64,000 nucleotides of DNA, taken from Pomphorhynchus laevis. Lineage: Eukaryota > Acanthocephala > Palaeacanthocephala > Echinorhynchida > Pomphorhynchidae. The position numbers were made by a program, and so were the translations under genes. The notes beneath the pieces are model-generated. The model was not told the DNA's origin, did no database searches, and saw only the letters and a program-made list of their open reading frames with translations. The stretch covers positions 1 through 64,000 of the forward strand of contig WNNJ02000778.1 of the NCBI GenBank assembly GCA_012934845.2, written 5' to 3'. Below, piece after piece: positions 56,440 to 64,000 of this stretch (the stretch's first letter is position 1; the number at the start of each line of letters is the position of its first letter).

Positions 56440-57015
56440 AAAAAAAATAAAAAAAATTATTAAATTTATTGTCAAATTTATTGTCTAAATCTTCTTGGAG
56501 CAGAAGACAGTTATGATACGATTGAATGCACCGCCATAACTTGAGGTCATACGCAAACGCTAGGATATTGCATTTCAGTCTTAATAACTGATCCTGAAGT
56601 AACATGTTAAACAGCAAAGGCCGAGAACCGTACCTTAAGACCCGGCACAAACATGACGTGGTGAAGACACACTATTCCCTAGCCTCACTTGATATGACCG
56701 ACCCTTCAAGAACGAACTAATTCAACGAACTACATGGGGATCGATACCATATTTTGCCAAAACTACTAGCACATGATCATGTGGTACTCGGTCAAACGCC
56801 CGGCTAAAATCGATTAAAATTACATCGACTCCACACCCATCCGCTACTACATCAATCCAATTTTCACGACTCATAATTAAATTACTGAGGCATGAACGAC
56901 CAGTGCGAAATCCATATTGAGAAGGGTGCAGAAGTTTAAATCTATACATATGAGAAGTTATGTATTTATGCACTAACCTTTCAAGACATTTGCATACAAC
57001 GCTTGTCAGAGCGTT
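56440..57015 (-). mobile_element. CR1-like LINE, family H (second copy), rearranged
   Basis: The minus strand encodes CKCLERLVHKYITSHM, LHPSQYGFRTGRSCLSNLIM, VILIDFSRAFDRVPHDHVLV (RT blocks, 56722-57005). After a deletion that removes the PQGS motif, it continues LLFNMLLQDQLLRLKCNILA and FAYDLKLWRCIQSY (56426-56650). The catalytic ADD reads AYD here. It is closely similar to 51650-51900. Confidence 0.8.
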
Positions 57016-57036
57016 GTGTATAAATAGACATTTACA

Positions 57037-57382
57037 TACAATCAGCGTAGGTGGACCTCATCATCAGTGAGCCTACGCCTATCTTTCGTGTTTCGGTCCT
57101 TGAATTATCTACTGAAATTTTCCCCTGCTGCCTTTCTGTAAAAACAAACGATACAGTTTGTAAGAAAAAGTGGAAATGTTTTTTCTTACAAACTGTATCG
57201 TTTGTTTTTCTTACAAACGACACAGTTTGTAAGAAAAAGTGGAAATGTTTTTTCTTACAAACTGTATCGTTTGTTTTTACAGAAAGGCAGCAGTGGAAAA
57301 TTTCAGCACACAATTAAAGGACCGAAACACGAAAGGTAGGCGTAGGCTCACTGCTGATGAGGTCCACCTACGCTGATTGTAG
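57037..57382. repeat. Fold-back element with nested palindromes
   Basis: The outer arms start CAATCAGCGTAGGTGGACC and end with its reverse complement, each about 150 bp. The centre contains two tandem copies of a smaller palindrome built on ACAAACTGTATCGTTTGT and AAGAAAAAGTGGAAATG. A third, right-hand arm copy lies at 57617-57757. It has no coding capacity. Confidence 0.85.
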
Positions 57383-57830
57383 TGTACAATGCTGTATCTA
57401 GGATTAAAGAATTCACACGAGAATAATTTCTGAAGCCGACCAAATGATGATACTCGCTCGTGTATGCAATTGTTCATTATATTTGCCTGGCAGATTCCGG
57501 TTTCCTGTCAAGGAAAATTCAAAAGACAGATTGTCGGTTGTTTTCGTCCACTGTTTTGCTATTTCCGTTTTTTGGTTTTAATCGACGGATACAACGTACA
57601 GTTTGCACAAGTGGAAATGTTTTCTTACAAACTGTATCGTTTGTTTTTACAGAAAGGCAGCAGGAGAAAATTTCAGCAGATAATTAAAGGACTGAAACAC
57701 GAAAGGTATGTGTAGGCTCACTGCTGATGGGGTCCACCTACGCTGATTGTAGTGTACAGTGCTGCATCTAGGATTAAAGAATTCACACGAGGATAATTAC
57801 TGAAGCCGATCAAATGATGCTAGTTAAAAT
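57383..57830 (+). repeat. Duplicated arm and flank of the fold-back element
   Basis: 57617-57757 repeats the right arm (GTATCGTTTGTTTTTACAG, GGCAGCAGGAGAAAATTTC, ACCTACGCTGATTGTAGTG). Its flank 57757-57825 repeats 57383-57450 (CTAGGATTAAAGAATTCACA, ACTGAAGCCGATCAAATGAT). So the unit of arm plus flank has been copied in direct orientation about 375 bp apart. Confidence 0.85.
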
Positions 57831-59234
57831 TGGAACTGCATTCAATATTTAAGATAATTAAGAAAATATTAAAGTAACAATGCAGTACATTTGACTTCTT
57901 ATGTAACAAATATCAAATATTCACGCCCAATACGGTTTTTTTGCTTACCCAGTCAATTATAGAAGCATATTTTACCTCTACATAATGAACAATATAATCA
58001 CAATAACAATAAAATTCATTTACATTATTAATAGAGAAAAAATATATAAATAGAATTGAAATAGAAAATACAAATAAAATTACTTCATTTGTACAAGCTA
58101 CAAACTACTTGAACACTTTATTTTATTATCTAAATAAAATTGATAATAAATGAATAATTTTTGTTAAAACTCAATTGGCGTTGCTAATAATTGATTTTAA
58201 TTTTACTAAACCGGCATGAATATTGCTTCTAGTATATAATTTGATGTCCATCGTTTTTAAACGTTTTTGTTCGATGACATAAAATGATTATCTGCTGTAA
58301 AATAAAATCACACGATAAATTGAGTGTATCAATTGACTGAAGATGAATAAATTCTTCTCACATATGATATATGTAATAACGACCCTATCGACAAAGTTTC
58401 CCCATTTACAAAATACAAACAAATTAAGAATTGCTGGCCAAAACAAATATTTTTTAACAGGCTAATTGATGAAGTTAATTAATAGTTAATTAAGTTAGTT
58501 AATTTCTGCAGATTAAAATCATTAGGACGAAAAGCATACATAATATGATATGAACCGATTAAATGCAGCTGAATTAATTCCAATTGCGAATGGAATATCA
58601 AGAATTATGTGTTACGACCCGATCGTAAATAAAAATAAAGCATCAGTCAAAAAAGTTTTTTATTTCAAAAATTTAGCTGTTTTAATGTCAACGTTAGATG
58701 TACGATAGCTGATTTTGTTTGCTATTGAACAAAAATCGACTTTTATCGAGTAAACATTAGTTTGCTCTCTCTATCTCATTAAGCGTGTATCTTCACTAAT
58801 TGATTTAACTTCTATCCATTTTTCAATTCGAACTGCGTCTAAATATACCGAATCGCTCTCAATCGAATTTTACAGAAATTGATTCAACAAAAGTAATTCA
58901 TTGATTAAATTCATATTTAATGGAAAATTAAAAACTAATTAGAAATCCAGACTAATATCGAGTTTAATTGTCTATTAATTAATCAGTTTTGTTCATACTA
59001 AACTGAGAAATTGATATACAATTTAGAAATCGAGACCACAATCAAGTTCTGCCATGAACCAATTCCAGACTTGAAAAGAAAGCCAAATGCAAACCAACGT
59101 TTGAAACAAGTAGACATTTAAAATTATTAATTTCTCTTTGTTTAAAACGTTTGTTTGCAATTCGCTATCTTTCATATTCTTGTATTGCCACATGTCTGAA
59201 CTTGATTCCATTCTCGATTTCTAAATTGTATATT
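57831..59234. other. Unannotated AT-rich stretch
   Basis: I found no supported gene, RT peptide or clear repeat. Confidence 0.5.
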
Positions 59235-61334
59235 CTGAACTTACGTCGATCCTCAGTAACCTTCTACCTAGTCGACTTCGACGTTCCCAGCGCTTGCGCC
59301 ATGCTCCCTGGTTCGATTCTGACTGTAGTCTTTCTAAGCGTCGACTCCGTCACTCTTTTCGTATGTATAAACGCTTTCTTAAACGTTCACCCAACTCACT
59401 CCCTCCAAATCTTCGTGATTCCTACTTTTCTCAACGCCGTTCACATCTCATTCTTATACGTACTAAACGTACTCTCTTTTGGCGAAATCAACTCGAGTCA
59501 TCTTCCAACTCGAAATCTCATTGGAAAATCTTAAACTCAATTCTTTCACGATCATCTACCCCTTGTAATATAAATCCTGATGAATTTTCTTCTTATCTAC
59601 AAACTAAGCTATCTAATTTACTTTCCCTACTACCCATAGCCCCCTTGTACACACTCTTATCTTTAAATCCTTCCCTCCCAGAACTATTCCACATTCTTCC
59701 CGTTTCGTCTGATGAAGTTTCTTCGGTTCTGCTGTCATTACCTAATAAAACCTCTCCTTCTGACCCAATTCCCACTCACTTACTTAAAAATATCTGCACT
59801 TTTATCTTACCCTTCCTAACCACATTGTTCAACTCTTCCATCCGTAGCTGTACATTTCCTTCCATCGGGAAATGCGCCACTGTTCGTCCTATCATCAAAA
59901 AGCAATCTCTCGACTCTTCACTACCATCTTCGTACCGTCCAATCTCACTTCTCCCAACCCTCTCTAAACTCCTTGAGCGTCTCGTTCTTAAGCAAGTTAA
60001 TACATATCTCTATTCCTCTAACTTATTTCCTCCCTTCCAAGCCGCTTTTCGCTCTAATTACTCTACCGAAATTGCATGTCTTAAAGTTTATAACGACTTA
60101 CTCATATCGCGCGATCATAAATTATGTAGTGTCATAGTTTCTCTTGATCTATCGTCTGCTTTTGACATCGTCGATCACTCGATTCTTCTCCATCGCCTTC
60201 ATCATGATTATGGCTTCTCTTTACCCACTGTATCATGGTTTTCTTCATATCTATCAAACCGTACATTTCGCGTATATTCTAACTCTTCTCTCTCCCATCC
60301 TTCGTCCATTCCGTCCGGTGTTCCGCAAGGCTCCGTATTAGGCCCTATACTTTTCTCTCTTCTTCTTGGTGATTTGTCTTCGATTTCTCATAAATTTAAC
60401 TTCCATGTTATGCAATATGCTGATGACATTCTCATCTATGCTCATGCACCTGTTTATCGTATTCGCGATCTTAGTGTTTCTGCTTCCGACTGTCTTGTCT
60501 CAATTTCCAATCATCTTTCTTCCCTTCGCCTTTCTCTGAATCCTGATAAATCCAAAATTATGTGGATCCTACCTCGACGCCTCGGCTTCGAACCTCCCTC
60601 CGTATCATTAAATTCTACAATTCTTCCTATCGTTGATAATCTCGTTTTCCTAGGCTTCCATTTTGACAACCGACTTTCACTTAAACCTTTCGTTAGAGAT
60701 AAAGTACGCTCATCTACCTTGATACTCCGCAACCTCCGTCAAGTTCGTAGATTGATCGATTTCCCTTCTTGTATGACTCTCATATCATCTCTCCTTTTTT
60801 CTAGACTCGATTATTGTCTTAGTCTATTTTCCAACTCACCTAAATCCACTCTTCTTCCCCTACAACGCATCGTCAACGCAGCTGTCCGAATTCTCCTCCG
60901 TCTTCGTCGTTTTGATCACACATCCTACCATCTTGCTTCTCTCGATTTGCCTACAATTTATTGTCGTGTTCAAATTCGTCTTCTTATCGTTGCTTTCCGC
61001 CTTGTAACTTTTCATACCCCTTCATTTCTCAACCTTCCTTTTCTTGATAATTCCCGTCCTGTTTACTGTTCCTTGCGTTCCTGTAATTCCCTTCTTTTAC
61101 ATGTCCCAAACTACTCTACCTCCTTTGGACTCCGCTCCTTCCTGGTGGCTGCTCCTCTATCGTGGAATCATCTGCCCATTCATATACGCCAATCAACTTC
61201 CCTGCAGTGCTTCAAACGACAAATCCGATCCCATCTGAACAATTTAACTGCTTGACTTTCTCATTTTTGTTTGTGGACTTGTAAGCGTACAGCTTGTACG
61301 CATTTGCCACATTAAATAAATTTGTATTATTATA
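59235..61334 (+). mobile_element. L2/CR1-group LINE, intact RT and 3' end
   Basis: The element is 5'-truncated near 59235, just before the RT, since the open frame continues upstream of the first ATG (LRRSQRLRHAPWFDSDC). The 3' end is complete: a stop at 61253-61255, then a 3' UTR with the perfect hairpin GCGTACAGCTTGTACGC (61285-61301), then ATTAAATAAATTTGTATTATTA. 3' stem-loops of this sort are the RT recognition signal in L2-type elements. A copy of the last 226 bp lies at 51982-52207. Confidence 0.9.
59294..61255 (+). CDS. L2/CR1-type reverse transcriptase
   Basis: 653 codons without a break. This protein region copies the element RNA at a nicked target. Motifs: PWFDSDCSLSKRRLR (endonuclease-RT junction), SSVLLSLPNKTSPSDPIPTH (about residue 140), SSYRPISLLPTLSKLLERLV (about 215), IVSLDLSSAFDIVDHSILL (about 280), SGVPQGSVLGPILFSLLLGD (about 337), catalytic MQYADDILIYA (about 375), LNPDKSKIMWI, VFLGFHFDNRLSLKP (about 452), and the thumb-like LDYCLSLFSNSPKSTLLPLQ. 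The first ATG is internal to the longer open frame, because the natural start with the endonuclease has been lost by truncation. It would not be autonomous as it stands. Confidence 0.9.
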   Translation: MRHAPWFDSDCSLSKRRLRHSFRMYKRFLKRSPNSLPPNLRDSYFSQRRSHLILIRTKRTLFWRNQLESSSNSKSHWKILNSILSRSSTPCNINPDEFSSYLQTKLSNLLSLLPIAPLYTLLSLNPSLPELFHILPVSSDEVSSVLLSLPNKTSPSDPIPTHLLKNICTFILPFLTTLFNSSIRSCTFPSIGKCATVRPIIKKQSLDSSLPSSYRPISLLPTLSKLLERLVLKQVNTYLYSSNLFPPFQAAFRSNYSTEIACLKVYNDLLISRDHKLCSVIVSLDLSSAFDIVDHSILLHRLHHDYGFSLPTVSWFSSYLSNRTFRVYSNSSLSHPSSIPSGVPQGSVLGPILFSLLLGDLSSISHKFNFHVMQYADDILIYAHAPVYRIRDLSVSASDCLVSISNHLSSLRLSLNPDKSKIMWILPRRLGFEPPSVSLNSTILPIVDNLVFLGFHFDNRLSLKPFVRDKVRSSTLILRNLRQVRRLIDFPSCMTLISSLLFSRLDYCLSLFSNSPKSTLLPLQRIVNAAVRILLRLRRFDHTSYHLASLDLPTIYCRVQIRLLIVAFRLVTFHTPSFLNLPFLDNSRPVYCSLRSCNSLLLHVPNYSTSFGLRSFLVAAPLSWNHLPIHIRQSTSLQCFKRQIRSHLNNLTA

Positions 61335-61734
61335 TACATTTTTCAGTTCTCAGTCAAGTTTAAATAAAAATGGATTAATTAATTGACAATGAGCGTAACT
61401 TTTGTCTTGATTTCAAAACTGTTTTTCAATTCTCATTTAAATATGAATTTGATTAATTTATCACTTTTGTTGAATCAATTTTCGTAAAATTTGATTCGGG
61501 AGAAATTCCGTCTAAACTGAAAAATGGACACAAGTTAAATCAACATTGAAGAATACATGCAAAATGAGATATAACAATACTTTCAGGGTCCAATTCTGAT
61601 TCATTAGATATTTAGTTATTTCAATATTATTGATTTCACCTGGCGTTGGATCGAAAATAATTTCGTAATCGGTATATACACATTGGTCAATTACTGCAGT
61701 TGCCTATTGCAAAACGCTACTTTGCATTATTGTT
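61335..61734. other. Unannotated AT-rich stretch
   Basis: Lies between the L2-like LINE and the segmental duplication. No supported feature. Confidence 0.5.
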
Positions 61735-62215
61735 CTTTATATCAGCAAACAACAGAAATTCAATCGTCATCAATCAATAACAATAGGGTATATAATTGAC
61801 TGTGATGAACCATTACTGTTTCTTGTTTCGCAGCTAGTTTTCGTGTACGTAAGAATCAAATCCGCAGATAAAATAAGCATTGGAGTCATAAATGAAAACA
61901 ACATTGGAACACTAACCACTTGCGGTTACGACACGTACCGAGGTTGTATTGAGTATTGGTAGACGGACTAACTGTTCACGTTGTGACTATTTCTAACTCG
62001 TTATCATATAAATTTTCCTTGATAAACGCTTCACGCACATCATCTAAACTACGTATGATCTCCGGCAGCAGATGCTAGTCAATTAAGTGAGGATGCTCCG
62101 AAAAATAATCATCCGTTATGTTACAGACGATACCTAAATGTAATTTCTATACATGAAGCTAAACAAGATAGGGAATCGAACAGATGAAATAAATAAAAAT
62201 AAATTGTTTAATTTA
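61735..62215. repeat. Segmental duplication, copy 2
   Basis: Nearly identical to 42621-43112 in direct orientation (see that entry). Confidence 0.9.
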
Positions 62216-62499
62216 AAATTTGTTATAATTCAGATTCTTATAAGCTATGAATTTTTATAACTAAATTTTTATGAAAAAATTAAGTATCAAATTTCTGAAA
62301 ATTTCTGAAACAATAAATTTCTATATTTCTAATTTCTGAAGATGCTAGTAGCTACTAGCGAAATATCAAAATAATTTTGTTGACTTTCAAATAAAAAGTA
62401 AATTTAATAAGTCTACAAAATAAATTTTGTTGACTTTAAATAATTAATTTAATAAAATTTAAAAAAATTTAGTTTAAATTAAATAATATAATAACTTAT

Positions 62500-64000
62500 A
62501 TTATTTTAACTTTTATATTAACTAATATATTAACTTTTAACTAAAATTAACAGATAATCGTAAAATATAGAAAAAATTAAAATATTGTTAAAAAATGAAT
62601 TTAAACATTACGTTAAAAAATTTTAATAATAGCAAATTATAATATTAGAATTAAATACACATATATCTTCAATATATCGAAACATTCTTGTAAATTTAAA
62701 TATGTCATCTTTACGATATAAATTAATAGTAGTTTTAATTGATGTTAATTCAATGTTCATATCTAGATATATACCTTCTTTATCGTCAATATTAGTTTTA
62801 TTAAGAATAAGACTACCTAGATAAATTTATTCACTTATTGAATAAAAATTATTAGAATTAAATACACATATATCATCAATATATCGAAACATATATTTTA
62901 TATTTTTATATCAGATCATCTAACTGAGTCTACGTATTGTCTACTATATATAAATAATAAAGATAAATAATTATATATGATTTTATACAATTAAGACTAT
63001 ACATCTTAAGAATAAGACGACATTGATATTATATAATATTATATAATATTATATACTATATAATATTAATATTAATAATATAATATTAATACGATATAAA
63101 TTAAAAGTAGTTTTAGTTAATGTTAATTTAATGTTTATATCTAGATATACATCTTCTTTATCATTAATATTGGTTTTGTTAAGAATAAGGCTACCTTGAT
63201 AAATTTGTTTACTTATTGAATAAAAATTATAAGAGTTAAATACACATATATCATCAATGTATCAAAACGTAAGTTTTATATCGTTATATAATTTAGATTT
63301 ATTTTTTGAACATTTATGAACAAATTCATATTCTATAAAGCTTAAAAATAAGTCAGCTATAATTAGGCTACTATTACATTTTATTGAAACACCTTTTATT
63401 TAAAAAAGTTAAAATTTATTTTTATAATACTTTGATGATAAATTTTACAATTTTCTCTTTTACGATTTTACAAGTTTCTCTTTTTTCTATTTTACGATTT
63501 TCTGTTTAATTCCACTTTTATAGTACAGTAATTTAACTAATGTATCTATTAAATTATTTAAATGATTTTGAAGAGAGCTAATATCGTTACAAATTGTTGA
63601 AATTCTTAAAATTTCATTATTTAATGTATTATATTTTATATTATATGGTATGCATGAATGCTCATGCAAAAATATGTTTATTGTAAATTTAAATATGCCA
63701 TTTTACGATATAATTAAAAGTATTTTTAATTGATGTTAATTTAATGCTCATATCTAGATATATACTTTCTTTATCATTAATATTGGTTTTATTAAGAATG
63801 AGGATACCTGGATAAATTTGTTCACTAATTGAATAAAAATTATTAGAATTAAATACACATATATCATCAATGTATCAAAACGTAAGTTTTATATCGTTAT
63901 ATAATTTAGATTTATTTTTTGAACATTTATGAACAAATTCATATTCTATAAAACTTAAAAATAAGTCAGCTATAATTGGCTACTATTACATTTCATTGAA
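62500..64000 (-). mobile_element. Naiad-type fragments, tandem, reaching the window end (copy N6)
   Basis: The antisense RT 3' part is like N5: 63487-63669 (HEHSCIPYNIKYNTLNNEIL), with repeated palm-side units about 613 bp apart (63345 and 63958). The last about 510 bases (63480-64000) match 43990-44510 nearly base for base. An antisense terminal signature (ATCTAACTGAGTCTACGTAT) lies at 62918-62937, and an A/T palindromic run at about 63015-63085. No complete RT motif set is present. Confidence 0.8.
63015..63085. repeat. AT-rich simple repeat
   Basis: A run of ATATTATATAAT-type words, self-complementary and without other content, lying inside the Naiad fragment cluster. Confidence 0.75.

Noticed and set aside
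57032-57715. Short frames with the peptide QTVSFVFTERQQ on both strands
   Set aside because: They arise from the palindromic repeats, which read the same on both strands; not genes.

Overview
The window is AT-rich animal DNA, probably from an invertebrate. It has spliceosomal-type splice signals, a tRNA-derived SINE, and many non-LTR, Penelope-like and DNA transposons. Nothing in it is bacterial. I cannot name the species. Naiad-type Penelope elements are known to be abundant in arthropods and some other invertebrates, so an arthropod is a reasonable guess but not proven. Host genes are almost absent. I see three weak candidate host exons (about 15.0, 30.1 and 41.9 kb) and no complete host gene.

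Layout: 1-8.17 kb is bounded by a long inverted repeat (arms of about 1.45-1.6 kb) that encloses a 5'-truncated Naiad-type Penelope element, a tail-to-head pair of restriction-like-endonuclease LINE fragments and an antisense L2-like LINE fragment. 8.5-12.3 kb holds the most complete Naiad-type element, with the GIY-YIG endonuclease upstream of the reverse transcriptase (RT) and direct terminal repeats. 12.8-13.4 kb is a 360-bp fold-back element next to a tRNA-derived SINE. 15.4-17.8 kb is an antisense apurinic-endonuclease-type LINE, called family E here. 20.9-25.8 kb is a mosaic antisense Naiad carrying a whole-looking Merlin DNA transposon. 25.8-29.6 kb is Naiad ends, a 15-bp minisatellite, family E fragments and decayed sequence. 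32.4-36.1 kb has an RT fragment, a canonical Penelope element with C-terminal GIY-YIG, and another family E piece. 36.8-40.9 kb is a Ty3/gypsy fossil. 41.36-41.60 kb is a GC-rich MITE with a clear target duplication. 42.6-45.4 kb and 61.7-64.0 kb are duplicated loci with internally tandem Naiad fragments. 45.4-50.7 kb has family E and CR1-type LINEs. 51.3-57.0 kb has CR1-like fragments, an L2-like 3' end and a full-length restriction-like-endonuclease LINE (1,007 codons open). 57.0-57.8 kb is a fold-back repeat. 59.2-61.3 kb is an L2-like LINE with an open RT frame and an intact 3' end.

The genes do not form a pathway; the window is a nest of transposable elements inserted in one another. The best-preserved coding units are the Merlin transposase (324 codons, catalytic D-D-E and zinc ribbon present, perfect 93-bp terminal repeats), the LINE protein at 53.4-56.4 kb, and the L2-like RT at 59.3-61.3 kb. 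The most unusual arrangements are the permuted Penelope domain order, the Merlin termini built from four 19-bp repeats each, the recurring tail-to-head arrangement of the restriction-like-endonuclease LINE, and the long inverted repeat. I found no convincing undescribed cellular system. All alignments were by eye, so identities are estimates unless stated as identical.
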